Shown piece after piece: positions 1 through 12,485 of a stretch of 64,000 nucleotides of DNA (positions within the stretch are counted from its first letter, which is position 1; the number at the start of each line of letters is the position of its first letter). Origin of the DNA: Impatiens glandulifera (Eukaryota; Streptophyta; Magnoliopsida; Ericales; Balsaminaceae); contig NC_061867.1 in the NCBI RefSeq assembly GCF_907164915.1, positions 46,348,242 to 46,412,241 on the forward strand. Reading direction: 5' to 3'. The position numbers and the translations under genes are program-made. The notes beneath the pieces were generated by a model. It was given only the letters and a program-made list of their open reading frames with translations. It searched no databases and was not told where the DNA came from.

Positions 1-338
1 AAAAATAATGAATAGATATTAGATATTGTAAATTTGTAATATATCAGTAGGCATACATTATTCACAAATACAATATTCGTTTATAGTCTGAACTCTGAAT
101 TAGGGCAAGGCAATTAGACAACTATAAAAAGGAAGAGAAAAAGAAAGAGAAGAAGTTGGGAACTAGGGAAGGAAGAGAGAAGAAAGAAAAGAATTGAATT
201 GGGTTTGGGCTCTTCAATTTGGGTCAGTCATGGCTAAAAGAAAGAGAAGAATTGAACTATGAACTGGGTTTAGGCTCCTCAATTTGGGCCAACCAAAGCT
301 ATAGCCCACCATAGCCTTTGGTGTAGCTACGCCCCTAG
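1..338. mobile_element. Possible right end of a hAT-like element cut by the window edge
   Basis: The sequence up to about position 338 contains TAGCCCACC and then a GC-rich end, TAGCTACGCCCCTAG. This resembles the CGCCCCTG-type right ends of the non-autonomous hAT elements seen elsewhere in this window, for example at 44888. The left end lies outside the window, so no target duplication can be tested. No coding potential is visible. This is inference from one terminus only. Confidence 0.28.
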
Positions 339-1490
339 ATGGCACTACTTTTGTTACAAAGCCACATTGATGTCAAAATGACTATGATCTGCACCATTTT
401 CTCATTTTGGCCATTACTCACCACCATTATTTGATCTCAATTAGCTATAAGTAATTATTTCTCCATATTACACTACATGAGGAGGTATATATGTCACAAT
501 CCCAAAAAAGCAATTTAGACCTCAAGCGGAGCTTGACTTGCTATTATACAAATTACATTCATATTTTTATTCCAATTTGATAGGTCACAAGTTATCTTCT
601 TGTATATGCAGAAGAAATTACTCTATTTGGAACAAATATTTTGTCAAAATCTAGTCATAGTCACAATCTATTGAAAATTTGTTAAAATCAAAGGTAAATG
701 TTTTTGTTGGGTATAATTATATAATTTAGATTATATAGTGTTTTTAGTTAGATAATATGGGACAAGCTAAAAGTAGTTAGCTTTAATATTTCTTTATAAC
801 AACTTGATGAGCTTGAAGAGTTAAAAGTAGTTTGAGATTAACAGAGTTTTTTTTATCATAGGAATGACAATCTCAATCCTAAAAATATTATTTTAAGTAG
901 TATATTTACGATCTCACTAATATATTTATTAAAAAAATTGTCAAAATGCAACATTTTCCTTTAACAAATAATTTATTAATGCTAGTTTTTAAAAATTGCA
1001 TTTGACATTGCGACGAAATAACTCACAATTGCAAATACTGCATCAATTATTATAATAATGATGTACTTTTACGTAAGATAAAATTCGGAAAATCTATATT
1101 ACAAATTATATCACTAAAATTGAAAAAAATTAATGTGTTTTCGAAAGTTTTATAAATATATGGCTGCAACTAATATAGTAATACAAAAAACGAAGGACGA
1201 TACAAATATTCTCGCAAAAAAAATTAAGGTTCAATGTTTATAAAATATTTAGCAATAACTTATATTTTTATTAACTATTGTATCAAATAATATACACATC
1301 GGTCTATTTTGGATGCAAATATAAATATGAAATAACTGTGATGGTTTTGTTAATTATATTTGTTCTATATATTGCAATAACACAAATAAATAATTTTTTC
1401 GCAACTAGATCTCTAGTACTATGATAGAGTATCATTGCAAAATATATTACACTAGTATTTAAAAATATATTTTGAAATATTCGAAATCCG
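339..1490. other. AT-rich intergenic sequence, nothing recognised
   Basis: There are no open reading frames with coding character, no tRNA and no recognisable transposon terminus. The sequence is AT-rich with scattered homopolymers. Confidence 0.5.
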
Positions 1491-2135
1491 TTCGCAATAC
1501 GATTTGTAGTAATTTTTTAAATTTCTACTTGTCAGTTATTTTCAAACCCATCAGTGCAAACATAGTTGCTATGCCTATTAAAAATAATCGTTCATAATCT
1601 GTTCGCAATAAAACTTGTAGTAAGTTTATATAAATTTATACTTCAAAATATATTTTCAAAAATTTTCAAACCCATCAGTTCAAACTTAGTTGCTAGCCCT
1701 ATTAAATATAATCATTCATAAACTTCTCGCAATAACATTTACAATAAATTTTATAAATTTATACTTGAATATATTTTCAATGCATGCCTATTAGTGCAAA
1801 CGTAGTTGTTAGGCAAATAAAAAACAAGATGTGTATTGCGAGAACTAGTGCATATCGAATGACATATATTATAATTATTTTTGAAAACTCTCGGGTACAA
1901 ATGCCCTGTATTAGTGTGCACTAATTTTTGTACTAACTCATTTAACAAAATTTATACTGCATTAGCGTTTGCACTAACAAATATAATGTGTATTGCGAGA
2001 ACTAGTGCATATTGAATGGTTTATATTGTAATTATTTTTAACTCTCGGGTACAAATTCCCTATATTAGTGTGCACTAATATTTGCTCTAACCCATTTAAA
2101 AAATTATACTACATTAGTGTTTGCACTAACTATTC
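1491..2135. repeat. Two families of degenerate tandem repeats (about 111-124 bp and 157 bp)
   Basis: Three degenerate units start at the motif YTCGCAATA at 1491, 1602 and 1726. Each contains CAAACCCATCAG or a variant followed by GTTGCTA. A second repeat follows: the block starting GTGTATTGCGAGAACTAG at 1831 recurs at 1988 (period 157 bp), including ACTCTCGGGTACAAA and GTTTGCACTAAC. Such arrays often lie near the ends of large DNA transposons, but no terminus was identified. Confidence 0.6.
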
Positions 2136-3671
2136 CCCAGAAGGATCCTATCTGTTAATAAGTTCTCAATATGAAAAGTCTTACTTGTATAAGACCACTC
2201 CCCAATCAAGCTCTATTTACTAATAGACATTATTAAATCATTGTTATGATAAGATTATTGTAATAATACATCCCCAAACATGTCCTATTTACTCCTCATC
2301 ATGCGTAAGACTATTGTGATAGTCTATCCCCACACGAGATTCAACCAACGAATGATCATGTAGATATCCCCACCTATGAGTCATTGTCATGATTCATCCC
2401 CAACATCTTTTGTCATCCAGGTTCTATCTTTCTACCTTATTATAAGTTAGGATATAAATTTCAAGAGTTCCAGCCTCGAACTCATGTTTTCCAAAAATAA
2501 AATTTGTTTTACTCAAACTCGGAGAGGAGCATTCTATAAGCATGGAAATTTGACATACCCTAATTTATAAATAATATTATTAAATTATAACAATATTAAA
2601 ATGATATTTTGAATTTTTAAATTCAAAATAACCCAAAAAGAAATTAAAAATCAAATTAGGATTAATTATTGTGATAATTAAACCCTAATTAGAAAAATAA
2701 ATTAAATATACAAAAAAAATTAAGATTAAAATTTTGTATTTATTTTACCCAAATTAACCCCAAAAGGGTTGAAATTATTTAATTATGATTTTAAACATAA
2801 ATTATGTATAATTTATGACTTAGAACAATTAAAATAAATACCCCAAAATATACAAAAATAAAAATAACGAACATAATTTTTATTATGTTTCCAAAAATAT
2901 TTTTTGTGGAATCTTTGGTAAGGAAAAACACAAGATAGGGATTAAAATTCGATTTCAAATAACTCTTTTATTAAACATATAAACTGATAATCCTATGTAG
3001 CCGAAATTATGTTTCATTATTACAATAGGATTCTGAATCAACGTTGTATTTTCATTCAACGCCCAAAATGGTGCCATGTAGCCGGTTGTAACCAAGCGAA
3101 CGCGCGCCAAGCCCACATCAAAGTAAGAGACGCCCGTTAGCCAGAACGCTAACTGAAACGCTAACTGAACGCTCTAATGTAGACGGATCTCCAACCGAAC
3201 GCAATGACGCATTTTACTTAAGAAAAACAACGTCGTTTTGTTTGTCTTCTTCGCGAACTCCGGAGGCCCGCGGTTGGCAACGACGATCTTCCAGAAGCTC
3301 CAACTATTTCATTTCTCAACCTTATCGTTCTATTTTTTCTCCCACGTACTCGTCTTATTCTCGTCTTCAATTCTCATAAGTCTAGAAGTCAAACCCTACG
3401 CTCTAGCTAGGCTACCAAAGACGAATAGAGATTTAAGGGATAAGATTTCAGAAGCAAAATTGAAGGCGAATTCGACTTCAACCTAGTTGAGTATATATAC
3501 TCCTAGGTCCTCCTCTTCCTATCCATCAAATAAAATCTCAATCTTACAACTGAATTGAAGAAATTCCAAAAATTCAAACAAACTGAATTTTTGCAGAAGT
3601 TGCTCCAGCGACTTAAGCTTTAGTCTAGGCTTCGGAAAAGCTTCACATACATCCTTTGAGTGTTCTCGAAG
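2136..3671. other. Intergenic, probably decayed retrotransposon sequence; weak 83-codon ORF
   Basis: No gene is recognised. A GC-richer patch at about 3061-3486 contains an 82-residue plus-strand ORF (3238-3486). Its translation is hydrophobic, then basic and low in complexity, and matches no family I know. I treat it as non-coding. The stretch just precedes an LTR-like segment and may be part of the same decayed element. Confidence 0.35.
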
Positions 3672-4160
3672 TGTTGATAATGCTGAGATGTCTTGAATTG
3701 ATGATGCAAAGAAAAAGAATATTGAACAACAAGAAAGTATATCTTTTTGGTGTGTAATCTTGATTTAAGGAAATAAGATTAACACAAAAAGAAATATGAT
3801 CTTTTATTATGGTAATATAACTAGGAAAGTATTGTGATAATATTTTGGAGATTATTTCCCAAAATATTGTGTTGACCTAGTTGAAGACTATTTAAAGATG
3901 CAGTCGGACACTTCAGAAAGTTGAAGTCTTTGCCTTGAGAGCATCGTTTCCAGTCCCACTTCTGTAATTGTTAGGGATTCGGGGGACCGAGTGTTATATA
4001 AACTCGTGTCATAACCCTAGTTTATACGATTGTAATCTTTGTTCTGATCTCATAATAAGATTCTCTCTTTCTGGTGGACGTAGCCAAGTTTTATCTTGGT
4101 GAACCACGTTAAAATCTGTGTCGTTCTTTATTGCTTACTCCATCTACGCGTTCCATTACA
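3672..4160 (+). mobile_element. LTR-like segment (Ty1/copia-type long terminal repeat, solo or truncated)
   Basis: The segment begins TGTTGATAATG and ends TTCCATTACA, which fits TG...CA LTR boundaries. Its last 120 bp contain GGTGGACGTAGCCAAG followed by GAACCACGTTAAAATCT. That block is typical of the R/U5 region of many plant copia LTRs. TATATAAA-like sequence and CATAATAAGA, resembling a promoter and a polyadenylation signal, lie inside. No second copy, primer-binding site or clear 5-bp target duplication was found, so a solo or truncated LTR is likely. Confidence 0.42.
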
Positions 4161-4635
4161 ATAGATAATCTTCTAGATCCTCTGTATTTTGATTTATGAT
4201 TGAAAATTGAATTATTTCAAGTTTCATCTATTCTAGGGTTCAATTTTGTGTTTTCTTTGTTTAAAATCATTCCCTAGATGATATATGAACTAAAACGAAA
4301 CAAAAAAAAGATTTTTTTGGAAATTTTGATCAAATCAAACTAAAACGAAAAAAGCATATTTCAATTTTAATCTATTCTAGGGTTCAATTTTGAGTTTTGA
4401 TCAAATCAAACTAAAATGAAAAAAAATCGAAAATTTGGTTTAAAAATCTGAATTTTTGGAATTTGATGTTCTTGAGCTTTTAAGCTAGAATTCTGATTCA
4501 AATAGTTACCTAACATGTTCATCCTAAATATATTAGGATGATTTTCAAATCATTATATCAACATCCCAATCATTTTGATCTAACTGCAATTTAAAAAAAA
4601 ATTGATTTTTGATTTCAAAAGTTGTTACAGAGTTG

Positions 4636-5196
4636 CTATGATGTTCTTGTTTTGGTTGTGTTCGACTATGTTCATCATTTCAAAACTATTGGAACAAAAA
4701 TTAGACATTGAGATGACATAATTCAAAATATCCCAAATTTTGACCTAAAAACAGTTTTGAGAAATTGATCTTTGTAAAGAGATTGATTGATCATGATTAA
4801 GATTAGGGCTTTTAATCCCCATAATCATTTGAGTTAATTGCAACTTATACATCGTAATTTCATGATCTGTATCAAAAGATATAAGATCTACAATTTGACC
4901 AACTCAAGAAACATTGATTACTATGATGTTATTGTTTTGGTTGTGTTCGACTATGTTCATCATTTCAAAACTATTGGAACAAGAATTAGACCTTGAGATG
5001 TCATAATTCAAAATATCCCAAATTTTGACCTAAAAACAATTTTGAGAAATTGATCTTTGTAGAGATCGATTGATCGTGATTAAGATTAGGGCTTTTAATT
5101 CCCATAATCATTTGAGTTGATTGCAACTTATACATCGTGATTTCATGATCTGTATTAAAAGATATAAGATCTACAATTTGACCAACTCAAGAAAAA
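4636..5196. repeat. Tandem duplication, period 285 bp (two copies)
   Basis: The block starting CTATGATGTT at 4636 recurs at 4921, and both copies end near ACCAACTCAAGAAA. The copies share long runs such as TTCGACTATGTTCATCATTT with only a few substitutions. No coding potential is seen. Confidence 0.85.
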
Positions 5197-5580
5197 TCGG
5201 TCCTCTTGGACTAAGGCAAAGGACTAAGGTTCTTAGCTTGGGACCGAGAATCCTTGGTCCTAACCGAGACCGAGAATCAAGAAAATTGATCTAGAACTGA
5301 GACCAATGACTAATATTCTTGAGTCAGGATCGAGACATAGGACCGGTATTCTTGAGCAAAGACCGAGAAATCCGACCAAGGTTTCTAACCTCGGACCGAG
5401 AGGTCTGATCTAGGACGAAACCTCCACGACCAAGAAAGCTAAACCTAGGACCGAGCCTCCCAGACCTAGGACTGAACAATCTAAGTTCAGGACCGAGTCC
5501 TCCGGTCCCTCGACCAAGCGTCCCGAGCCCTAGTCCAAATCGAAAAAAATGGACCCAGACCCTAGGACTCTAGTCCTAAG
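5197..5580. repeat. Degenerate GGACCGAG-rich low-complexity block
   Basis: About 380 bp are filled with variants of GGACCGAG, GGACTAAG and CCTAGGACC in one orientation. The composition is much more GC-rich than the flanks. It looks like a minisatellite inside non-coding retrotransposon sequence. No reading frame stays open. Confidence 0.6.
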
Positions 5581-6394
5581 GCCTGTTTGGTTCTTTTTTT
5601 CAAAATCCAAAATTATTTTTGTAATTTTGGAACACTGATCAATTTTCAAATATTTCAGAAAGGTTAAAAAATGATATTTAAATATTTTCGGAATATTTCC
5701 TAAACAAATATTTTGGCTAAGGCCCCGTTTAAAATTTATTTTTAAATTCTAACATTTTTCTGATGATTTTTACTCAGTTTTATATCAATGCAATCACATA
5801 TACGCTGTTTTAAATAATTTTGTATAATTATCTACGTAATCTAAACATATCCTTGTTTAAGATCCCCAGACTATTAATTAAAGGAAATAAATATTATAAA
5901 TAAATCTTGTAATAACCAGACTTTTACTTAAAAACATAAAACCGTCTTTTGACGGGCCTAGAGGACACAGTGCGAAGCCATTTTCTGAGCGAACCAAAAG
6001 ACGAACCCCTTATAGAAACTCTAGTATAAAGTACGTTTATACACGTACGTTTTACTAATTTTTATAAAAATCATTTGGAGACTCTGTTTTTAAATAAATA
6101 ATCTTTTAAATTAATTATGTTTGATTAATTTAAACCAGGTTTTAATTAAATTATTATTTGGCCCCAGATTATTAAAATTTGAATAAAATTAATTATTTTT
6201 ATATGATTAATTTATATAGCTCCAAAGTATTTTTAAAATCTTTTAAAATAATATTTTTTTAAAAAGACGTTTGGCACGCAAACCTAGGTTAAAACACATC
6301 GAATCTTGAGTCACCCCACAATCCCCTTATTGCCACGTGTCGTCCAGACACATGCTAAGCTACGAAAGAGAATTCCTTGGAGTTGCAACTACCG
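5581..6394. other. Intergenic, possible retrotransposon remnant
   Basis: AT-rich sequence with an isolated GC-richer stretch at about 5940-6010 (GACGGGCCTAGAGGACAC). That stretch resembles LTR or leader sequence of Ty3-type elements, but I cannot support a specific call. No genes are seen. Confidence 0.3.
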
Positions 6395-6660
6395 TCACTA
6401 ATATAAAAGAGTATCAGTAATGACATTTGATAGTTGTTACAAATATTAGTACCAATAACGGTGCTATAATCATTACTAATATTAATATCTATAACGATTA
6501 TCCATATTTAAGGTCGTTACTGATATAAAGGTAATATCGTTACTGATACTATCAACAATATCAACTCTAGATTTGGAGAACCTTTACAAATATTATCATA
6601 GTAACGACTCTAAATTTGGATAGCTATTACTGATAGTAACTATTTTTCGATTTTTTCGTC
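6395..6660. repeat. Subterminal-repeat cluster of a CACTA-like or related DNA transposon
   Basis: It starts CACTAATATAAAAG and is followed by many dispersed variants of CGTTACTGATA, AACGACTC and TATCAGTAATGA in both orientations. Dense short inverted and direct motifs next to a CACTA end are typical of CACTA-element termini. A similar cluster lies at about 9768-10150, so the two may be ends of one decayed element or two related copies. Confidence 0.38.
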
Positions 6661-6868
6661 ATTATTTATTTATGCAGTAGTTTTCATACTATCCTCGTTG
6701 TGAAATAAATTACTATCTCATTCACTCACTTTTGTTGGATTCGTAGTGCCATTGTCAATTATTACTTGAATATTGAGAATAATTAGTTTTGGGTCCTTCG
6801 TTTTTACCTTTCTTTTCTCTTCTTCTGAAGGACAAATATAAAAAAAATAAAATGGGAAAACAGATTAA

Positions 6869-6980
6869 GTATGTAGCCTACAACCACACTTAACCATTTA
6901 ATTAGGCGCAAAATTTGTCGTCTGATGAGTTTGAACTCAATAACTTAGAGTTAGTATCCACCTATTTTTGTCACTGGGCT
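6869..6980 (-). mobile_element. SINE-like tRNA-derived sequence
   Basis: On the minus strand an A-box-like AGCCCAGTGAC is followed by a B-box-like GAGTTCAAACTC. A tail then reads GCGCCTAATTAAATGG and GGCTACATACTTA. The same tail occurs at 51640-51716 inside the ZIFL intron, so this is a dispersed repeat. The boundaries are approximate. Confidence 0.45.
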
Positions 6981-7794
6981 AAAAAAGAGAATGAAGTACA
7001 AATATAAGACAAGAAAGAAATCTAATAATAATTACAACAAATCTATTTATAAAGGATGAAATATACATGTGAGATAGATTTACACAATGAATGTCAAATA
7101 AGAGATCTATTTTAGTGTTGAAAACGATAATATAGGAATTTTCTACTTTAACCAGTCAAATCATGTTGCAGATGCAATGTCTACTGACCATGATAAACTT
7201 GTGATAGAATAACAAAATGAATTATCATGATAAAATTTAAGCAAACAAACTATGTTTAGGAGAAATGGGGTGTAAAGCTTATTGCCTTGTTAGTTTGGAA
7301 GGAATGTGAAAGGCCTAATTCATTCATCAACATGGAGAGCTAATACGTTATTTCATCCTCTGCAAAGAAATAACAAAATGGTTCTTCAATGCCGATTAAA
7401 AGGTGTGAATCAAATGCTAATAAGTTATTTCAAAATAAGTTTGGCCTGTTGTAATGGAAAATGTTTTCAATTTGGCATGATGATTAACATCATCATCAAA
7501 AAAGTTCAACATTCATAAAGAAAAAGAATAAATTTCAGCAATATCCATCCCTAATTCATACAGAGATGAATAATTCAACCATAAAATATGAGCAACTCCC
7601 AGTTTGTTCCTTAGAATGTAACCCTTTTCTCGTTTCAAATGAGTCGTCATCGTCCTTGTTGAAAAGAAAAAGCAAACAAATCATTCTAAACAAATTTGAC
7701 GCACTATCGACTAGATTCACTATAAAGAGACTGAGAGAGATATAAGTGTTGCCATAGAAAGACTTCAGTAATCTTGAACGAGTATCTGTACAGA
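6981..7794. other. Intergenic sequence with no supported gene
   Basis: Short ORFs of 70 and 98 codons occur on the two strands, but their translations show no family character. The second one runs into the terminus of the hAT element starting at 7795. Nothing else was recognised. Confidence 0.4.
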
Positions 7795-9707
7795 CAGGCC
7801 CGACCCGGAGGGGTAGGCAGCCACGGCCTAGGGCGACCAAAAAGGGGCCCATTTTTTTTTAGATATGATAGGTATTAGTAAGGATTTTTAGTTTCTTATT
7901 CTTTAATTTTTTTTATTATGTTAGATTTTTTGGCCCATGACTCTATAACCCAAATAGAGAAACAAACTAACACTATCAGAACAAAAAATTAAAAACTCTA
8001 CTGTCTGTCTCACTGTCTGTCTCTCTCAGTCTCTGTATCCTACATCGACAACGAAACCGACAACAAAATAATTTCGACGGTGGCTCTGTTTCGCTGGGTT
8101 GAGCCTTGAGGTAAGGTTTAACCATTAAAAGTGAAAATTCAACATCAGGGTTTGATTGTTATTTATTTTTATGCTTTGTTTTGAGATTGTGTATTTGTGT
8201 GGTTAAGCCATAAAGATCTTTGAAAATAGTTTACTTGTTTGATGGCGCCGAAAAAATATTTATCTGGATATGAAAAACGAAAAAGGAAAGAATTGGAAGA
8301 ACAATTTGTTAAATCTCAAAGTGGTGCACTTGACAAGTTTGTTAAAAGAACAAAAGCTTCTAAAAATTTAGACTTCACTGAAACGATAAATGCTGAAGAA
8401 ATTAATATAGTTAATGTAGATGAGAATGTGGAGGAAATAAATATCATTCTTGAAAACGATAGTCAAACGAACAACCATTCTATCTCTCTCGTGGATAAAC
8501 CCATAGTAGATATATATGATCCTATAAATTGGGATAATCTTGATAATAAAACAAGAGATTTATTGGTTGAAAATGGTCCTAGACGGGAATTAAATCTTGA
8601 GTTTCCTTATGATCATATTTCTAGGCGCTTTTCTTATTTTCACTATTCTCAAAAGTTAAGTAATGGAGAAGAAAGGGATAGGAAATGGTTGGTTTATTCA
8701 AAATCAGTGGATAATGATTGAAAGTTTTGAATTTATATTTGGTATGATTATTTGGTATGAAATCTTGTTTGCTATAAATATGGTTAGTAAGAAAATGCAG
8801 TCCTCATCTATGTGTATTGATTCTGCCATTAATCAATTGGAAAGCTTAATTGCATTTTTTGAGAAGTTTCGAATAGATGGGTTTGTCTCTAGTTTAATTA
8901 TTGCAAATGATATTGCATGTGAAATGGACATAAATCATGTTTTTTTGACTAAACGTGTTAAGAAGACCCCTAGAAAATATTTTGATGATAATACTTCTAA
9001 TGTTGAACAACAATCGGCAGAAGAATCTTTTAGGATCAACTATTTCTTAGTATTGGTTGATATGTCTCTTGCATCCCTAAAACATAGGTTTGAACAATTG
9101 AATGTGTTTAATGACTTATTTGGGTTCCTTATGAATTCTAGAAAGTTGAAGGCATTGAATGAAAGCAAATTGAAAGAAAAGTGTAGCACATTTTGTAATG
9201 TATTTTCTCATGAAGGTACGTGTGATGTTAATTTGAGTGATTTGTTTTCTGAACTAAAAATACTACAAGTTGGTTTACCTAGTTTGGATATGCCCGCTGC
9301 TGAAATTCTTGATTTTGTAATGTCAATAAATTGTTATCCTAATGTCTCTATTGTATATCAAATTTTACTAACATTGCCTGTTACGGTAGCTTCTGCTGAA
9401 AGAAGTTTTTCTAAGTTAAAATTATTGAAAAATTATCTAAGATCTTCGATGTCTCAAGATAAATTGAATGGACTGCTATTTTATGTATTGAAAAATATTT
9501 TTTGGAATATATTGAATACGATACAGATATCAATGATTTTGCATCTAAAAATGCAAGAAGAAGTCACTTTCGTTGACAATTATGTTACATCTTTGTAGAT
9601 ATTGGAAGGTTATTGAAGATCAACGGTGAAACACAAGTGAAGTTTATGCGTAGGGCCCCAATTTCGTGCTTTCGCCTAAGGCCTAAAAAATCTCAGGAAC
9701 GGCACTA
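7795..9707 (+). mobile_element. hAT-superfamily transposon (defective), 1.9 kb
   Basis: Imperfect terminal inverted repeats are CAGGCCCGACCCGGAG on the left and, read inward from the right end, TAGTGCCGTTCCTGAG. Both are followed inward by GGCCTTAGGCG-like and GGGGCCC motifs. The element is flanked by an 8-bp duplication with one mismatch: TGTACAGA at 7787-7794 and TGTATAGA at 9708-9715. Eight-base duplications are diagnostic for hAT. Inside is a broken transposase gene. Confidence 0.85.
8239..9598 (+). pseudogene. Broken hAT transposase (TTF-type zinc finger N-terminus and hAT C-terminal dimerisation region)
   Basis: The N-terminal ORF (8239-8721, 160 codons) reads like the start of plant TTF-type/DUF4371 hAT transposases. 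It has a basic KKYLSGYEKRKRKELEE start, an acidic low-complexity stretch, then a block ending in DRKWLVYSKS, where the TTF zinc finger would begin. The second ORF (8663-9598, another frame) carries the hAT C-terminal dimerisation signature near its end: YQILLTLPVTVASAERSFS followed by KLLKNYLRSSM. The central RNase H-like catalytic region is mostly missing, the frame changes near 8715, and no catalytic acidic triad can be traced. In the cell an intact version would cut and paste the element. This copy should be inactive and mobilised, if at all, in trans. Confidence 0.8.
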
Positions 9708-9767
9708 TGTATAGAGAAGCAACATTGGACAACAACAGAGCAAAGGAAGAAAGACTTAGTTAATAAC

Positions 9768-10150
9768 ATATAGGAGTATCAGTAAGTAACGACTATGCCG
9801 TGAGCCGTTACAAATGCTCATTTAATGAGTATCAATAACGATTATATACTTAGCCGTTATAGATATAGATATGGCAACAACATCAATAAAGGTCGTCATA
9901 CAGTCATTATTGATATATCTATTAGTAACGTCTCTATGACAATGTCATTACTATATTGCTATAGTTTTCGTTACAGATACCCTTATTGCGGAAATCGAAA
10001 CGACAAACTGGATATGACTTTTTTTAGAGTCACTACTGATATTTATTATCTGTAACGACTTTATGAAGCCGTTATCGATAATAGTTATCTGTAACGACTT
10101 TATAAGATCATTACTGATATTCGTTACAAAAAGACATATTTTCTACGTAA
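9768..10150. repeat. Second subterminal-repeat cluster (CACTA-like or MITE)
   Basis: It starts GAGTATCAGTAAGTAACGAC, matching the beginning of the cluster at 6395. It is packed with GTAACGACTTTAT, AGCCGTTA and TATCTGTAACG motifs in both orientations, and ends near CGTTACAAAAAGACAT. No terminal inverted repeat or target duplication could be fixed. It could be a separate MITE or the far end of the element that starts at 6395. Confidence 0.35.
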
Positions 10151-10625
10151 ATCATATTTGAATTTAATGAAAATTCAAAAAAAAATTCAAAAACTCCCCT
10201 TTGTTGTAATGTATCCTCAATTCTCCAAGCTAGGATTCAGATTCTTCAAATTTCTCTAATTAAATTTGTTACATTATAATTAACTATATTATGAAATCTC
10301 ATATATCTAACTTTTAGTTTTTATAACTTTTATGAAAAAAAGACTAATAAAATTGGTTTCAACTTCAAGAGAAAATGATAGAAAAATCATATGGTTCGGT
10401 GATATCACGGTGTGTATTGAATAAATTTTTAATAACTTATAACTAATCTTTGCAAAAAAAAAAACAAAAAATTACAAACCATTTAATAATTTTATCCCTT
10501 TTCCAAATAAATCAATAAAAAATTGATGATAAGTAAAAAAAAACTTAAGACAATATGAGCGGAAATAAAATTTAAGAAAAAACAAAAACAATATTAATAG
10601 CGGTAAAAATAAAACGTATAACAAG
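10151..10625. other. AT-rich intergenic sequence, nothing recognised
   Basis: No coding or structural signal is visible. The sequence is dominated by A/T homopolymers. Confidence 0.45.
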
Positions 10626-11937
10626 TAGGGGTGGGTCGGTATGGTATACCTTAATTTTTTATTCATACCTTATATCTTACCGAAAATTTCGGTATACAAA
10701 AATCCATACATTTACCTTACATTGATTTCGGTATACCTTAATTTTGATACAGTATTGATATTGGTATTATACCTTTGATACCTAAAATACATACTAACTT
10801 AAATAAAAAATCGATTTCATATATTTAAAATGTAAACGTTACACAAAACTAAAAAAATAAAGATATTTATCATAAAATAAAATATTTTTTTAAAATCCAA
10901 CATTGAACTAACAAATATTAAATATTAAAGTTAGTTGAAAAAAATGGAATTAACAAAAATAAATGTAAGTATAGTATTCAAGTTAGACTAAAGTGAAGAC
11001 GAGAGAGTGAAATTCAGAATGGTCTTCAATCGTATTTGTATCTGTAAATTTGTTTATAAATTGATAATACAATTCAGATTAAATATTAATAATAATAATA
11101 ATAAATATTAGTTAATTTAGACTTAACTAATAAAAAAAATCATTCTTTTCAATTTTTTTAATTTTATTAAACAATTCAAGTTTATCATCGATAGGATATT
11201 TCCATAAGTTGAATTCTTTTTTATTCAATCATTTGTGCACACCAATGTTTCCACATTATTAAGACTCAAATTACTCCTAAAATCAGGGACGAACCCAAGG
11301 AAGGGCTGAGGTGGGCTTAAGCCGGGAAATTGGACGAAATGACCCTAAAAATGGGGTTATTTGCATCCGTGGTCACCCAATAATAAAATTGATCTGGTGA
11401 CCACTTTATTTTTTTTAGACGAAATTACCCTTTTCGCGTAACGCGAAGTGAAACAGTGTGAATATATATACTCAAATTTTTTCATTTTCTTCATTTCGTT
11501 TCTCTCTCTTCTCTCTCTGTTCTTGTTCGTCGGCGACGGCGAAACGGCGGCGGCGGCGAAACTTCGGCGACAACGACTTCGGCTATGCCTTGAATCTACA
11601 AAGATAAGAAACTTCATCCCTAAATCTATGTTTATATAACAGATTTATGTTCTTATTTGTATTTCTTAATTCGAAACCCTAACCCTAACCCAAATGGTTT
11701 TATTTTCATGTTTCGAGTATCTTTATCTAAAACCCTAAATGAATTTATGTTCTTATTGTCTATTATCTTCATTTCAAACGATTTATGTTCTTTTTAATGA
11801 AACCCTAACCCTAAATTAATTAAATTTGTTAATATTGGTTCATACTAGTTCATATTGGTTCATATTGGTTCATTTTTTGTTAATCTTATTATTCTTATGT
11901 CGATGATGATATTTGCAGATCATATGGGTTCCGTTTC

Positions 11938-12047
11938 ACGAAGGGCTTCTCGTTACGCGAAGGGCTTCTCGTTACGCGAAGGGCTTCTCGTTACGCGAAG
12001 GGCTTCTCGTTACGCGAAGGGCTTCTTGTTTCGCGAAGGGCTTCACG
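11938..12047 (+). repeat. 19-bp minisatellite GAAGGGCTTCTCGTTACGC at inner end of left TIR
   Basis: About five head-to-tail copies of a 19-bp unit lie here. Near-identical inverted copies occur in the right arm at 13117-13210. Three units equal 57 bp, so any frame reads through as a 19-residue repeat. A 72-codon ORF crossing it is rich in RRASRYAKGF. I regard that as a by-product rather than a protein. Confidence 0.8.
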
Positions 12048-12485
12048 AATCTAATCTTGGGCGAAGATATTGAAAGAAATGGGTCGGAATTCAGTGAAGA
12101 AGTACTTACAGCAAGACGAAAACTGGCTAAGTACCGACGTTATGGATGAAGGGTTTTCTCAATAGTCAATACAATTGAGTTGTTTTCATTTAGGTGTTCT
12201 ATAATTATATGTTAAAGGGTTTGTTTGTAAAATTGCATTTTGATAGGGGGGAGACATAGAGAAATTGAGATTGGACTTGGATAAACTTCCCTTCATATTA
12301 AGGGACTTTAATCCAATTTGCATTATTAAACCTAATCCTAATGGAAATTAAAATAAGCTTCATTTCCTTAGATACTCTAATTAAAAGGAAGCTTCATTTC
12401 TTTTGTCTGTTTTATTTTTATAATCAGATATATATGAAACTTTTCTAATTATTAATGTAATATTGTACTTTCATCCTCCGGTTCA

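Noticed and set aside
11679..11695. CCCTAACCCTAACCC, possible interstitial telomere
   Set aside because: Only two to three units, mirrored in both TIR arms and placed like plant telo-boxes in a leader; not a telomere remnant.
11855..12149. ORFs repeating RRASRYAKGFSLREG
   Set aside because: A 19-bp minisatellite reads as a 19-residue repeat in all frames; it occurs in both TIR arms, so the coding look is accidental.
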